DNA from: Staphylococcus piscifermentans
GTDB lineage: Bacteria > Bacillota > Bacilli > Staphylococcales > Staphylococcaceae
Assembly (NCBI RefSeq): GCF_900186985.1
Contig: NZ_LT906447.1
Span: 2,170,001 to 2,234,000, forward strand
DNA: 64,000 nt
Reading direction: 5' to 3'
Shown here: piece by piece, positions 1 through 12,017 of the stretch
How positions within the stretch are numbered: position 1 is the first letter of the stretch
Layout of the letters: the number at the start of each line of letters is the position of its first letter
The notes under the pieces: generated by a model
Database searches by the model: none
Told to the model about the DNA's origin: nothing
What the model saw: only the letters and a program-made list of their open reading frames with translations
Made by a program: the position numbers and the translations under genes

Positions 1-1659
1 AGCTGATAACCCGAAGTGTCCTAAGTTTGCATCTTCATAGCGTGCTTGTTGCATAGAACGAAGCATCATTGTGGACACAACAGTTTGTTCTGGCAATCCT
101 TTTACTTTTTCATGAATTTCTTGCAAAGTACTTGGAGAAATATCTTCTCCTGTGCCTCTGACCATAATTCCGAAGTTCGTAATGAAATCAAAGAATTGCG
201 TTAAACGGTCTGATTTCGGTTGTTCGTGGACACGATAAATAAATGGTACTTCCATTTTATTGAAATGTTCCGCAACGGTTTCATTTGCAGCTAACATAAA
301 GGATTCAATTAAGCGTTCGCCTTCACCGCGGTCACGTAATTGAACATCTACCGGAATACCTTCATCGTTAACTAATACTTTAGCTTCATCAATATCGAAA
401 TCAATTTCACCACGACGTTTACGCATTTGTTTTAAGCGATTGGATAAATCTTGAGCTAAATCCAACATCGGCGTCACGTCTTTATACTTTTCACGTACTT
501 CTGGATTCTTATCAGTAATAATTTGATTAACTTCATCATAAGTCATACGATGGTCAGATTTAATGACACTGTCAAAGATTTCATGATTTTTCACGTTGCC
601 ATCTTGATCAATTTCCATACGGCAACTTAAAGTTAAACGGTCAACATCAGGGTTCAACGAACAAATACCATTACTTAAGCGATGAGGAATCATCGGAATA
701 ACGCGGTCAACTAAATAAACACTTGTACCGCGGTCGTAAGCTTCTTTGTCTAAAGCTGATCCTTCTTTAACATAGTGACTTACATCTGCAATGCTGACAG
801 TTAATTGAGTATTGCCATTCGGTAATTTTTTCACACTAATAGCATCATCTAAATCCTTTGCATCTGCACCGTCGATAGTGATCGTCAATTCATCACGCAA
901 ATCTGTTCTGCCTTCAATTTCAGATGGTTCAATTGTCTCAGGAACTTCTTCCGCTTCCTTCAACACTTCATCAGGAAATTCAATTTCGATACCGTGTTGA
1001 TAGATAATAGATAAAATATCTACACCTGGGTCGTTTTTATGACCTAATATTGCAGAAACATGACCTTCTGGGTTGTCATTTCCTTCTGCATATTTCGAAA
1101 TTTGCACTAATACTTTATGACCTTCGACAGCGCCTAAGCTTTGACCTTTAGGTATAAAAATATCTTGCATAATTCGCTTATCATCAGGTATTACGAAACC
1201 AAAATGACGTCCTTCTGTATAAGTTCCCACGACTTGTGTGACAGAATGTTTCTCGATGGTTTTGACTTCGCCTTCAACTTTGCCTTTAAATTCACCTTTT
1301 GATGGTTGAACCTCAACAATCACGGTATCTCCATCCATTGCACGATTAATTTTTGTCGGTGGAATAAAGATATCTTCCATTTCTTCGTCTTCAGGACGTA
1401 AGAACGCGAAACCTTTTTTATTTTGACTTAATGTACCTTTTACGAGATTATTTTTCATAGTTTGACTTCCTTTTCTTTGGTAGCGGTCCGTCTTCGTTCG
1501 CTCTACTAAGCCAGATTGTTCCAGTTCAACTAACACCTTTATTAAGTCTCTAAATGAGTCGGCATTATTTAAACCTAAACGATCTTGAAAATCAGAAACT
1601 GACATGGGTTCATAATCAGGTTGTTTAATAATATCTGCTACAGATTGTTTTAAATTCAT
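1..1659 (-). CDS. rnr: Ribonuclease R (N-terminal 553 residues, cut by window edge)
   Basis: 3'-5' exoribonuclease that degrades structured RNA and assists tmRNA-dependent decay. The frame is open from an ATG at 1659 to the window edge; the family is about 790 aa, so the C-terminal third (end of the catalytic domain, S1 domain) lies outside. Visible parts are an N-terminal winged-helix region, two cold-shock-like domains and most of the RNB catalytic domain with the acidic motif DGADAKDLDDAI, the metal-binding signature of RNase II/R. The start is preceded by a strong GGAGG at about 1664-1670. In staphylococci smpB and ssrA normally follow, which would fall below position 1. Confidence 0.95.
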   Translation of the reverse strand, partial: MNLKQSVADIIKQPDYEPMSVSDFQDRLGLNNADSFRDLIKVLVELEQSGLVERTKTDRYQRKGSQTMKNNLVKGTLSQNKKGFAFLRPEDEEMEDIFIPPTKINRAMDGDTVIVEVQPSKGEFKGKVEGEVKTIEKHSVTQVVGTYTEGRHFGFVIPDDKRIMQDIFIPKGQSLGAVEGHKVLVQISKYAEGNDNPEGHVSAILGHKNDPGVDILSIIYQHGIEIEFPDEVLKEAEEVPETIEPSEIEGRTDLRDELTITIDGADAKDLDDAISVKKLPNGNTQLTVSIADVSHYVKEGSALDKEAYDRGTSVYLVDRVIPMIPHRLSNGICSLNPDVDRLTLSCRMEIDQDGNVKNHEIFDSVIKSDHRMTYDEVNQIITDKNPEVREKYKDVTPMLDLAQDLSNRLKQMRKRRGEIDFDIDEAKVLVNDEGIPVDVQLRDRGEGERLIESFMLAANETVAEHFNKMEVPFIYRVHEQPKSDRLTQFFDFITNFGIMVRGTGEDISPSTLQEIHEKVKGLPEQTVVSTMMLRSMQQARYEDANLGHFGLSA

Positions 1660-1702
1660 TATGCCCCCTCCTTTCATTATTTAATTTGTTTGTTTCTTAT
1701 TT

Positions 1703-2443
1703 CTATTTTGACCAATCAAGACTTTCAAGGAAATCATAAATATCCTCAAAGACTTGTTCTTTTTCTTTATCAATTGTAATGACGTGACCGGAATCCGCAT
1801 ACCATTTTATATTTTTTTCTTCTGAAGATGCTTCATCATAAATCACATTAGCAGATTCAGGATTAATCATTTTATCTTGTTCTGCTTGGATGACTAATAA
1901 TGGATCCATCACTTCATCAACGTGATTACGAACATCTTGAATTGTCTGTTGCAATTCTTTTAATGTGTTTGTGGGATGAAAAGCTTCCATCTCACGTTCA
2001 ATTGTTGCTTCATCTTTCCCTTGGTATTTTTTAAAGTTGCGCGCATATTCGAGTACCCCTTCATACATTGAGCCTTCTGTCTTGATAAACATAGGCGCAC
2101 ACATCGTTACAATACCCTTTACATCTCTATTTATGCTTACTTTAAGCGCAAAATCGCCACCTAATGAAAGCCCAGCTACAGCAATTTCGTCATAACCTTG
2201 CTCCACTAAATAGTCATAACCATCTAATGCATCTTTATACCAGACATGCGGGCTGGATTGTAAAATCTCTTCCGGTGGTGCTGCGTGCCCTTCGTATTGA
2301 GGCGCATATGATGTATAACCTTTCTTTTGTAAAAAACGTCCTAACTGTCTTACATCAGAAGAATTCCCAGTAAAGCCGTGTAATAATAATACCGCTCTTT
2401 TTCCTTCTTCAAAAAAGAATGGCTTCGGCAATTTAATCTGCAT
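1703..2443 (-). CDS. est: Carboxylesterase (Est30-like alpha/beta hydrolase)
   Basis: Serine carboxylesterase closely resembling the Geobacillus Est30 family (about 247 aa; here 246 aa). The N-terminal strand ends in LLHGFTG, which forms the oxyanion region, and the nucleophile elbow is GLSLGG with Ser93; the catalytic His lies in DSGHVIT near the C-terminus. I chose the ATG at 2443 because AAAGGA stands nine bases upstream and family members begin there with (K/Q)I..PKPFFF; an upstream in-frame ATG at 2470 has no good ribosome-binding site. Cytosolic, substrate unknown beyond short-chain esters. It lies between secG and rnr, the usual staphylococcal order. Confidence 0.9.
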   Translation of the reverse strand: MQIKLPKPFFFEEGKRAVLLLHGFTGNSSDVRQLGRFLQKKGYTSYAPQYEGHAAPPEEILQSSPHVWYKDALDGYDYLVEQGYDEIAVAGLSLGGDFALKVSINRDVKGIVTMCAPMFIKTEGSMYEGVLEYARNFKKYQGKDEATIEREMEAFHPTNTLKELQQTIQDVRNHVDEVMDPLLVIQAEQDKMINPESANVIYDEASSEEKNIKWYADSGHVITIDKEKEQVFEDIYDFLESLDWSK

Positions 2444-2499
2444 GTCTTTCAATCCTTTCATGATTCCCAATTAATCAAATTTACTCATAGACCTATTAT

Positions 2500-2532
2500 A
2501 AAGAAAAAAGCCCGACTTTTACATTGTCGGAC
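2500..2532 (-). terminator. Rho-independent terminator after secG
   Basis: On the minus strand TCCGAC and GTCGGG form a short stem at about 2511-2531, followed by a T-rich run (2500-2510). It begins directly behind the secG stop codon, so it should end the secG transcript before est. Confidence 0.75.
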
Positions 2533-2533
2533 C

Positions 2534-2770
2534 TTACATATTGAAATAAGTAATTGCTAACATCAACACGAAAAATGCAATAGATAATCCAATCGTTACA
2601 CGGTTCAAGAATAAGTCAACACCGCGCTGCTTCTGCTTACCGCCGAAGAGCTGCTCAGCACCGCCGCTGATTGCTCCTGAGAGGCCGTTACTTTTGCTTT
2701 CTTGGAGTAACACAACTGTGATTAAAGCGATACAGTCTATTATTAATAAAACTGTCAATAAAGTGTGCAT
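2534..2770 (-). CDS. secG: Preprotein translocase subunit SecG
   Basis: Small membrane subunit of the SecYEG channel that eases SecA-driven export. The product is 78 aa with two hydrophobic helices (about residues 2-20 and 52-74) joined by the conserved loop [18 protein letters not shown], typical of SecG. The ATG at 2770 was chosen because GGAGG stands seven bases upstream; a longer open frame reaching 2806 lacks this. SecA is also encoded in this window at 35715-38243. Confidence 0.93.
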   Translation of the reverse strand: MHTLLTVLLIIDCIALITVVLLQESKSNGLSGAISGGAEQLFGGKQKQRGVDLFLNRVTIGLSIAFFVLMLAITYFNM

Positions 2771-2858
2771 GCGTAGTCCTCCATTCATAATATACTCAAT
2801 AAGCATAACACATTTTAATGTAAATTATCAACTTTTGGTCAATCTTCTTATTTACTTA

Positions 2859-3329
2859 TTAGCGATTAAACGTACTTTTGCGTTTGATGGAAATAATCAA
2901 CATGTACACCGCTAAAGCAAGTGAACCGATGATAGTAATCCATAAAGGCAATGTCATAAATCCTGACTTCACGTGATTAATACTTTGAATAATCACACCT
3001 GCATTAACTGCAGTATAAAAGGCTTGAGAGATATAAACAGCAAAGAGGAACCACCATAAATAAGTGTGTTGATTCCAAATTGCGATTAATCCGCACATAT
3101 AAGCAATTAAATACATAATTCCTGTTAAACGATAGCTGTTAATAAAATTCCCTACTGCATTTTTTGTCGCATCAATATGGTGTGATGTCAGAATATCCGC
3201 TACCACACTATTGTCTAAAGAAACAAAAAGATAGATTGCATAGATAACAGCTAATAATACTGAAGCATAAGCAATAAAGCGTCCAGACTTTTTAGCTCTT
3301 AGCTCCTTTTCTTGATCTATAGTTTCCAT
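2859..3329 (-). CDS. Conserved four-helix membrane protein, function unknown
   Basis: 156-aa integral membrane protein. A short charged N-terminus (about 16 residues) is followed by four hydrophobic segments near residues 17-37, 68-86, 90-112 and 123-147, and a basic C-terminal tail. I know no characterised relative. The position between secG and eno corresponds to a conserved hypothetical gene in other staphylococci. AAGGAG lies about eleven bases before the ATG, rather far but acceptable. No catalytic motif or signal peptide is evident. Confidence 0.75.
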   Translation of the reverse strand: METIDQEKELRAKKSGRFIAYASVLLAVIYAIYLFVSLDNSVVADILTSHHIDATKNAVGNFINSYRLTGIMYLIAYMCGLIAIWNQHTYLWWFLFAVYISQAFYTAVNAGVIIQSINHVKSGFMTLPLWITIIGSLALAVYMLIISIKRKSTFNR

Positions 3330-3419
3330 TTTAATTCAGTCTCCTTAATTCAAGCTGAAAGTTTAACTCTATTTATTTAATTATATCAGTTTCTCAATGA
3401 TTTTCGACAAAAAGCTAGT

Positions 3420-3463
3420 ACAAAAAAAGAAACTGCTAAAGTCTTCAAAGACTCTAGCAGCTT
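3420..3463 (-). terminator. Rho-independent terminator after eno
   Basis: Arms CTGCTAGAGTCTT and AAGACTTTAGCAG (minus strand, 3433-3460) form a 13-bp stem with one wobble, followed by TTTCTTTTTTT. It closes the glycolytic transcript downstream of eno. Confidence 0.85.
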
Positions 3464-3523
3464 CTCTAATAAGATTACTACTTTATGAAGTTTTGCGTGA
3501 ACTCAATATTAGTAAACCTTTGC

Positions 3524-4879
<1,356 letters not shown>

Positions 4880-4923
4880 CTATCAAAATTGAATTGATTG
4901 TTGAGTAATGACACATTAATTTC

Positions 4924-6441
4924 TTAATGTTTGATTAAAGAAACACCAGTCATTTCTTCTGGTTGTTGTACACCTAATAAATCAAGCAATGTAGGTGCTA
5001 AATCACCAAGTTTACCAGTTTCATTTAGTGTTACGCCTTCTTTAGTCACAATAACGGGAACTGGGTTAGTAGTATGAGTTGTCATAGGTTGGTCGTCATC
5101 AGTCAATACTTGATCTGAGTTACCATGGTCAGCAGTAATAATTGCGTGGCCGCCCATTTCGATAATTTTATCTACAACTTCACCTAAGCATTCATCTACC
5201 GCTTCAATTGCTTTCACAGTCGGTTCAAGCATACCACTATGGCCGACCATATCTGGGTTAGCAAAGTTTAAGAGAATTAAATCTAAATCCCCTTTATCAA
5301 GTTCTTCCAATAGTGCATCTTTAACTTCGTAAGCACTCATTTCAGGTTTCAAGTCGTAAGTTGCAACTTTCGGTGAGTCGATTAAGCGACGACGTTCACC
5401 TTCAAATTCTTCATTACGACCACCACTCATGAAATAAGTTACATGAGGATATTTTTCAGTTTCAGCAATACGTAATTGTTTTAAGTTGTTAGCTTCAGCA
5501 ACTTCACCAATTGTCTGTTTCAAATCAACTTTTTCAAATACAATACTTGCATCTACTTGGTCATTATATTTTGTAAATGTTGCAAAGAATAAATCTTTAG
5601 GCTGTTCCACTTCAAATCCTTTGAAATCTTTATTAGTGAAGATTTCAGAAAGTTGACCTGCTCTATCAGGACGGAAGTTGAAGAATACTACTGAATCGCC
5701 ATCTTGAACGCCCTCATTTTGTTCTTTGATTGAGAAAGGAACAACGAATTCATCAGTCACATCGTTTTCGTAATTAGCTTCAATACCTTCTTCAGCTGAT
5801 GCGTATTCAGGTGCATCAATATCACGAATTGCATTATAAGCTTTTTCTTCACGTTCCCAACGTTTGTCGCGGTCCATTGCGTAATAGCGTCCAGAAATTG
5901 AAGCAAATTGGCCAATACCGATTTCTTTGAATTTTTCTTCAGTTTCTTTGACATATTTTAAGGCAGATTTTTGATCTACATCACGGCCATCTAAGAATCC
6001 GTGAACATAAACTTTATCTAATCCTTGTTTTTTCGCAAGTTCTAAAATCGCAAATAAATGTTTGTAGTGGCTGTGTACACCGCCATCTGATAATAAACCG
6101 AAGACATGCAATGCTGAACCATTTGCTTTTACATGTTCAATTGCTTCGTTCAAGACTTCGTTTTCAAAGAAGTCTCCATCTTCAATTGCTTTATTAATAC
6201 GAGTCAAACTTTGATAAACAATACGACCTGCACCGATGTTCATATGACCAACTTCAGAGTTGCCCATTTGGCCTTCTGGAAGTCCTACAGCTAAACCGCT
6301 GGCTTCGATTTGTGTAGTAGGATATTTGCCATAGTAACGGTCGAAGTTGGGTTTGTTTGCTTGTTTGACTGCATTACCGTGTTCACTTTCTCTATTCGCA
6401 AAACCATCAAGGATGATTAAAGCTGTTGGTTGTTTTGCCAT
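4924..6441 (-). CDS. gpmI: 2,3-bisphosphoglycerate-independent phosphoglycerate mutase
   Basis: Interconverts 3- and 2-phosphoglycerate using two Mn ions. 505 aa, the usual length. The N-terminal [10 protein letters not shown] and the phosphoserine motif [17 protein letters not shown] are typical, as are the C-terminal metal ligands in ADHGNSDQ. The ATG at 6441 is chosen because it starts [10 protein letters not shown] as in relatives, and an AGAAGGTG ribosome-binding site nine bases upstream is embedded in the last codons of tpiA. The two genes are one base apart, so translation is probably coupled. Confidence 0.97.
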   Translation of the reverse strand: MAKQPTALIILDGFANRESEHGNAVKQANKPNFDRYYGKYPTTQIEASGLAVGLPEGQMGNSEVGHMNIGAGRIVYQSLTRINKAIEDGDFFENEVLNEAIEHVKANGSALHVFGLLSDGGVHSHYKHLFAILELAKKQGLDKVYVHGFLDGRDVDQKSALKYVKETEEKFKEIGIGQFASISGRYYAMDRDKRWEREEKAYNAIRDIDAPEYASAEEGIEANYENDVTDEFVVPFSIKEQNEGVQDGDSVVFFNFRPDRAGQLSEIFTNKDFKGFEVEQPKDLFFATFTKYNDQVDASIVFEKVDLKQTIGEVAEANNLKQLRIAETEKYPHVTYFMSGGRNEEFEGERRRLIDSPKVATYDLKPEMSAYEVKDALLEELDKGDLDLILLNFANPDMVGHSGMLEPTVKAIEAVDECLGEVVDKIIEMGGHAIITADHGNSDQVLTDDDQPMTTHTTNPVPVIVTKEGVTLNETGKLGDLAPTLLDLLGVQQPEEMTGVSLIKH

Positions 6442-6442
6442 A

Positions 6443-7225
<783 letters not shown>

Positions 7226-7246
7226 TTATTATATAAATTATATTAC

Positions 7247-8437
7247 TTATTTGTCGCTGATAGATTTGATACCTGGCAATTCTTTGCCTTCAAGATATTC
7301 AAGAGAAGCTCCGCCACCAGTTGAAATGTGTGAGAAGTCGTCTTCGAATCCAAGCATCATTGCTGCTGCTGCAGAGTCGCCGCCACCAATAATAGTAGTC
7401 GCGTCTTTTAATGAAGCAATCGCTTCACAAACACCGATAGTACCTTGTGCGAAGTTTTCAAATTCAAATACGCCCATTGGACCATTCCATACTACAGTAT
7501 GTGCGCCTTCAAGTTCTTTTTTGAATAAATCTACTGTTTCAGGACCAATATCAAGCGCTTCTTGATCTGCTGGAATTTGGTCGATTGTTACAACAGTGAA
7601 TTGTGCTTCATTAGAGAATTCTTTTGCAACTTTAGCATCTACAGGTAATACAATTTTATCTCCTGCACGTTCTAATAAATCTTTTGCAAAATCTACTTTG
7701 TCTTCTTCTAATAATGATTTACCGATTTCATAGCCTTGAGCTTTTAAGAATGTATAAGCCATACCACCACCGATAAGGACTTTATCTGCTACATTCAATA
7801 AGTTTTCGATGACACCGATTTTATCTGATACTTTTGCTCCACCCAAGATAGCCACAACTGGTTTATCAGGGTTATTTACAACGCCGCCGATAAATTTAAT
7901 TTCTTTTTCCATTAAATCGCCAGCTGCACTTTCTAAGTGAGATGCAATCCCTACGTTTGAAGCATGTGAACGGTGAGCAGTACCAAATGCATCATTTACA
8001 AATACATCACCTAATGATGCCCAGTATTTACCTAATTCAGGATCGTTTTTAGATTCTTTTTTACCATCTAAATCTTCAAAACGAGTATTTTCTACTAAAA
8101 GCACTTCTCCATCTTTTAATTCTGCGATTGCTTTTTCTAAAACTTCACCACGAGTATGAGGAATAAAGTTAACATCTTTACCTAATTTTTCGCTTAAACG
8201 TTCAGCTACAGGTTTAAGTGTTAATTTTTCTTTATCGCTTTCTTCTTTAACTTTTCCTAAGTGTGAGAAAAGAACGAGTCTGCCACCTTGGTCAAGAATA
8301 TACTCAATAGTTGGTAAAGCTTGAACAATACGGTTGTCGTTAGTAATTTTTCCGTCTTTTAAAGGTACGTTGAAATCAGCACGTTCTAATACAACTTTAC
8401 CTTTCAAATCTAAATCAGATACATGTTTTTTAGCCAT
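7247..8437 (-). CDS. pgk: Phosphoglycerate kinase
   Basis: Transfers phosphate from 1,3-bisphosphoglycerate to ADP. 396 aa with both domains: the N-terminal substrate motif [11 protein letters not shown], the basic patch around HTRGEV, and C-terminal nucleotide motifs GGAKVSDKI and the Gly-rich [17 protein letters not shown] precedes the ATG by five bases. Unusually, about 950 bases separate it from gapA, and that gap holds a tnpB relic and the gapA terminator, so pgk may depend on read-through or on its own promoter. Confidence 0.98.
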   Translation of the reverse strand: MAKKHVSDLDLKGKVVLERADFNVPLKDGKITNDNRIVQALPTIEYILDQGGRLVLFSHLGKVKEESDKEKLTLKPVAERLSEKLGKDVNFIPHTRGEVLEKAIAELKDGEVLLVENTRFEDLDGKKESKNDPELGKYWASLGDVFVNDAFGTAHRSHASNVGIASHLESAAGDLMEKEIKFIGGVVNNPDKPVVAILGGAKVSDKIGVIENLLNVADKVLIGGGMAYTFLKAQGYEIGKSLLEEDKVDFAKDLLERAGDKIVLPVDAKVAKEFSNEAQFTVVTIDQIPADQEALDIGPETVDLFKKELEGAHTVVWNGPMGVFEFENFAQGTIGVCEAIASLKDATTIIGGGDSAAAAMMLGFEDDFSHISTGGGASLEYLEGKELPGIKSISDK

Positions 8438-8489
8438 CTAAACTTCCTGCTACTAAAAACATATTCAAATGTTATTAGAGGATTTCTCT

Positions 8490-8635
8490 TTTCAATGAGG
8501 TTGATTTCGATTGAAATCAATTCTATGAACCTCTCCCAGAGCGTTACTTCCGATGTAGCCCACCGTAGTTTGAAACTTTATCAATACATTTAAATTGTGT
8601 GATAACCTTTTAGCAGTTTCCCTTTCTTTATTTTA
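8490..8635 (-). repeat. Relic of an IS200/IS605 right end / possible omega-RNA region
   Basis: Noncoding stretch directly 3' of the tnpB relic, read on the minus strand. It contains TTGATTTC-N4-GAAATCAA, a perfect 8-bp inverted repeat (about 8501-8520), enclosed by GAGGT and ACCTC (about 8496-8532), preceded by a GC-rich segment (about 8533-8575). In live elements this place holds the omega/reRNA scaffold and the terminal hairpin. The assignment rests on position and structure only; no homology search was possible. Confidence 0.4.
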
Positions 8636-9075
8636 TTACACTATCACGGTGTAATCTGTTGCTTGTTTCAAATTAATACTGGCGTTTATATCTCTATCTT
8701 TAATCATTCCGCAATGGTTACAATAATACGTTCTTTGATTTAAAGACATGGGTTGTATGTGACCGCAATCAGAACATATTTGACTGGATGGATAAAATCT
8801 GTCGACTTGGCGTAATTCGATGTCGTTTTACATGGATGGTAACGATCAAATAATAACTTCCGATACCAGATTTCTTTTTGAACTTCGGATAACCTTTTGG
8901 TTTTTTGAAAAAGGTCTGATAAGCACGATGTACATTCATAATAGATTGTTTGAAAGCTTTGCTGGCACTTTGTTTAACTCGATGTTTATCCGGATGACTT
9001 GGAAGATACACATTGTTCATCCATTTGCTGAAAGCAAAACCGTTCATGTATGATTGTTCGGTTTTATAGAAATTT
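8636..9075 (-). pseudogene. Decayed TnpB (IS200/IS605 OrfB) with internal deletion and frameshift
   Basis: Two pieces of a TnpB-type nuclease on the minus strand. The upstream piece (about 9075-8810) reads KTEQSYMNGFAFSKWMNN and then HRVKQSASKAFKQSIMN, ending in the basic KPKGYPKFKKKSG region typical of the TnpB N-terminal half. Further down, in another frame, RFYPSSQICSDCGH and YYCNHCGMIKDRDINASIN form the C-terminal zinc finger (two CxxC pairs) and the last RuvC motif with its Asp, ending at a stop at 8636-8638. The extreme N-terminus and the central catalytic part (normally about 200 residues) are missing. It is certainly inactive. Confidence 0.8.
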
Positions 9076-9281
9076 TAGTTAATTTCGATAAATTTTTTGT
9101 ATACCCAACGGCATATGCCGATAGTTCAGTTGATAGTCTGACGTTGTTCAAAAGAAAGAAGGTCTATAGATTGAGATTAGCATATAGCTGTCAATATTGC
9201 AGAAAAAACATCTAAAGCATCTGAAATTTTTTCTGTTCAGAAACAAACTATTCACTAAGTTTCAATACAGCTTATTAATTT

Positions 9282-9317
9282 TTAAAAAAGCGGAGAAGCG
9301 TATGTGCCTCTCCGCTT
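9282..9317 (-). terminator. gapA: Rho-independent terminator after gapA
   Basis: Minus-strand stem AGCGGAGA / TCTCCGCT (9289-9316) with a 12-base loop, followed by six Ts. It lies about 70 bases downstream of the gapA stop and should end most gapR-gapA transcripts before pgk. Confidence 0.85.
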
Positions 9318-9386
9318 ACTCAAAAGCTGACCATTAAAATTCAACAGCACATTTACAGCTTGTCAAATTCAGATCTCATTATTAAA

Positions 9387-10394
9387 TTATTTTACGTCTT
9401 TGATAAGGTATTCTAAAGTACGTACTAATTGTGCAGTGTAAGACATTTCGTTGTCATACCAAGCTGCAACTTTAACTAATTGACGACCTGATACAGTCAT
9501 CACACGAGTTTGTGTAGCATCGAATAATGAACCGAATGTCATACCAACTACGTCAGAAGATACGATTTCGTCTTCATTGTAACCGAATGATTCGTTAGAA
9601 GCTTGTTTCATTGCTTCGTTTACTTCGTCAACTGAAACTTCTTTGTCTAATACAACTGTTAATTCTGTTAATGAACCAGTTGCAACAGGAACACGTTGAG
9701 CACCACCGTCTAATTTACCGTCAATTTCAGGGATTACTTTACCGATTGCTTTAGCAGCACCAGTTGAGTTTGGTACGATGTTTTGAGCTGCTGCACGTGC
9801 ACGACGTTTGTCACCTTTTCTGTGTGGACCATCTTGAGTATTTTGGTCACCAGTGTAAGCATGAATAGTAGTCATGAAACCTTCAACTAAACCAAAGCTG
9901 TCGTTTAAAACTTTTGCTACTGGAGCAAGTGAGTTTGTAGTACAAGAAGCACCTGAAACGATAACATCAGAGCTGTCTAAAGTATCTTGGTTTACGTTAT
10001 AAACGATTGTTTTAACGTCGCCAGTTGCTGGAGCAGAAATTAATACTTTTTTAGCACCTGCGTCGATATGTGCTTTAGCTTTTTCATCACTTGTATAGAA
10101 ACCAGTACATTCTAATACAACATCAATGTCTAAATCTTTCCAAGGTAATTTGCTTGCATCTGGTTCTTCGAATGATTTAACTTCTTTACCATTCACACGG
10201 AATCCGCCATCTACAACTTCAACTTCTTCTGTGAAACGTCCTTGCATTGTATCGTATTTTAATAAATGCGCTAACATTTCATCATCTGTTAAGTCGTTTA
10301 CTGCTACTACATCGATACCTTCAACATCTTGAATTCTTCTGAATGCTAAACGACCGATTCTACCAAAACCATTAATTGCTACTTTAACTGCCAT
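9387..10394 (-). CDS. gapA: Glyceraldehyde-3-phosphate dehydrogenase (glycolytic, NAD)
   Basis: Oxidises glyceraldehyde-3-phosphate to 1,3-bisphosphoglycerate with NAD. 335 aa; the NAD-binding [13 protein letters not shown] starts at residue 8, and the catalytic Cys151 in [12 protein letters not shown] and His178 in [10 protein letters not shown] are intact. The ATG at 10394 has AAAGGAGG eight bases upstream; the longer frame to 10439 would add an unusual N-terminus and lacks such a site. Directly downstream of the regulator gapR, and therefore expected to be released from repression when fructose-1,6-bisphosphate rises. Confidence 0.98.
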   Translation of the reverse strand: MAVKVAINGFGRIGRLAFRRIQDVEGIDVVAVNDLTDDEMLAHLLKYDTMQGRFTEEVEVVDGGFRVNGKEVKSFEEPDASKLPWKDLDIDVVLECTGFYTSDEKAKAHIDAGAKKVLISAPATGDVKTIVYNVNQDTLDSSDVIVSGASCTTNSLAPVAKVLNDSFGLVEGFMTTIHAYTGDQNTQDGPHRKGDKRRARAAAQNIVPNSTGAAKAIGKVIPEIDGKLDGGAQRVPVATGSLTELTVVLDKEVSVDEVNEAMKQASNESFGYNEDEIVSSDVVGMTFGSLFDATQTRVMTVSGRQLVKVAAWYDNEMSYTAQLVRTLEYLIKDVK

Positions 10395-10458
10395 TATTAT
10401 GGCCTCCTTTAAAAAGATATTGTTAAAAAGTGGTTTCACTTTTTATAACCAAATTTGT

Positions 10459-11475
10459 TTAAGATTGTACGATAGTTTTAGCTGCGCCTTCATCTGTGAT
10501 AAGAATAGTGTTCTTAGGGGCAATCGATAAATAAGCCTTTATCGCCTCGCCTTTAGAAGCACCTCCAGCTACAGCATATATATATTGCTTCGATTCTAAA
10601 TCTTCCATTTGAAGTCCTATCGTTTTAACTTTATGGACGATCTTTCCATGAATATCGAAGTAATAACCAAATGCTTCTCCTACAGCATTGTGATGTTGAA
10701 GCATTTCAATCACATCTTTAGGTGAATGACGTCGATTCGCCATTTTCAGCGCATCACCAATGCCATGAACTGTAATATTTGATTGCTTGATTTTTTCTAA
10801 TGTATTAGCAACTGAAGGCTCTTGCATCAACAACTCATATGTAGACTCACTGACATTATCAGGAACATATAATGTTGTGTAATCACCGCCAGTTTGTTCA
10901 GCCATACTTGCTGCAATAGTATTTGCTTGGTACACCATATTTTCCCCTAAACCGCCTCTTGCTGGTACAAAGAACGTTTTAAATGGCAATACATGCATTG
11001 ATTCACTTACCGATGCCATTGTAGAGCCGCCGGTTATTGATACTATTGCGTCTTTATAAAAAGTTTTTTCTAAGAGCTGTCCAGCTTGATTACCCATTTC
11101 ACTCTTCACTGCATTATCGATATCTGTATTTCCAGGTACGACATACACATTACTGATTTGATAACGTTCTTTAATCAGTTGTGCTAAATGGTAACCATCT
11201 GAGTACATATTGAAATAATTATCCAATTCATCGATTAAATGTTCACCTTCATCAGTAATTTCCATTCCTGTAGGTTTCACTTTAATCAATTCTTGTTTCT
11301 TCAACATGTTTGTTTCTGACCGCAATACACGTTCAGTTAAGTTCATGTATTCGCTCAAGCTTCTTCTTCCAACAGGTTGGTGCATCTTGATAGTAGTGAG
11401 TATAGTGAATCTGCGATACATTCTGTCGACAAGCTCAGGAATTAACTTCTGTTGGACTTTAAGCAAGTCTTCCAC
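10459..11475 (-). CDS. gapR: Glycolytic operon repressor CggR/GapR (SorC family)
   Basis: Transcriptional repressor of the glycolytic operon. 338 aa; an N-terminal helix-turn-helix (about residues 20-65, with PVGRRSLSEYMNLTERVLRS) and a C-terminal sugar-phosphate sensing domain with TGGSTMASVSE and VPARGGLGEN. The start is a GTG at 11475, supported by AGGAGG eight bases upstream and by similarity of VEDLLKVQQKLIPEL to the S. aureus N-terminus; the open frame continues upstream without a start signal. First gene of the glycolytic cluster, 64 bases before gapA, and autoregulated through the operator at 11525-11549. Confidence 0.95.
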   Translation of the reverse strand: MEDLLKVQQKLIPELVDRMYRRFTILTTIKMHQPVGRRSLSEYMNLTERVLRSETNMLKKQELIKVKPTGMEITDEGEHLIDELDNYFNMYSDGYHLAQLIKERYQISNVYVVPGNTDIDNAVKSEMGNQAGQLLEKTFYKDAIVSITGGSTMASVSESMHVLPFKTFFVPARGGLGENMVYQANTIAASMAEQTGGDYTTLYVPDNVSESTYELLMQEPSVANTLEKIKQSNITVHGIGDALKMANRRHSPKDVIEMLQHHNAVGEAFGYYFDIHGKIVHKVKTIGLQMEDLESKQYIYAVAGGASKGEAIKAYLSIAPKNTILITDEGAAKTIVQS

Positions 11476-11524
11476 TACTATTTCCTCCTCTATATCTATA
11501 AGGGTCAGCATGCAACCACACTTT

Positions 11525-11549
11525 GACGTTTTGAGTCCCGGGTGGGACA
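11525..11549 (-). promoter_or_regulatory. Probable CggR operator upstream of gapR
   Basis: On the minus strand TGTC (11549-11546) is followed five bases later by CGGGAC, then six bases, then CGTC. The Bacillus CggR operator repeats the unit CGGGAC-N6-TGTC with a 4-base spacer. One unit is nearly intact here and a second is only half present. It lies downstream of the promoter at 11576-11604, where the B. subtilis operator also lies. Confidence 0.65.
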
Positions 11550-11575
11550 AAAAAATAACATCTCTTACATTTGTA

Positions 11576-11604
11576 ATAATACTATCATCTGATTTAAAAA
11601 GCAA
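11576..11604 (-). promoter_or_regulatory. SigA-type promoter of the gapR-gapA operon
   Basis: Minus strand TTGCTT (11604-11599), 17-base spacer, TATTAT (11581-11576). The predicted start near 11569 puts the CggR operator in the transcribed leader. Confidence 0.6.
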
Positions 11605-11786
11605 GTCCGAATGCTTATAATAAATTTTAAAACTTACTGTTGCATACAATTGTTCCTTAACAATTATATTATACCCTTTTGTCGCAAGAAAAATCATCTA
11701 AAAACTATATTTTCCACACAATTTTTCTTATGATTATTCATATACCCAGTTAACCACTATAATAATGCATTGAAGGAGGTTTATAT

Positions 11787-12017
11787 ATGTCTGAAAAAAA
11801 TAAAAATCCAGAAGTGATCGACCCAAAAGATCCTAGATATAAAGACGACACATATTTTCATCCTCAACACTCTGATAATCGTCAATCTCATTTCGAGAAT
11901 GAAAGAAGATTTAAATATTATTCTTTCGGCGGCTGTTTTCCTATCGGTTGCGGTTGTTTACCTTTCCTTATCATTATATCTATATTAATTACTTGGTTAA
12001 TAAACTTAATTAATTAA
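11787..12017 (+). CDS. Small membrane protein with Cys-rich pre-helix motif
   Basis: 76 aa. The first 47 residues are polar and charged, then comes GGCFPIGCGCLPF, and residues about 58-75 form one hydrophobic helix at the C-terminus. AAGGAGG stands seven bases before the ATG, so it is likely translated. No lipobox and no known domain; topology is probably N-inside with a C-terminal anchor. It is transcribed away from gapR, the two starts being 312 bases apart, and ends at a hairpin shared with the convergent gene at 12087-13001. Function unknown. Confidence 0.7.
   Translation: MSEKNKNPEVIDPKDPRYKDDTYFHPQHSDNRQSHFENERRFKYYSFGGCFPIGCGCLPFLIIISILITWLINLIN

Noticed and set aside
16..1000. Plus-strand ORF at 812-1000 opposite rnr
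   Set aside because: Antisense to the conserved RNB domain; no start context.
8820..9053. 77-codon plus-strand frame over the tnpB relic
   Set aside because: Antisense to clear TnpB similarity, no RBS.
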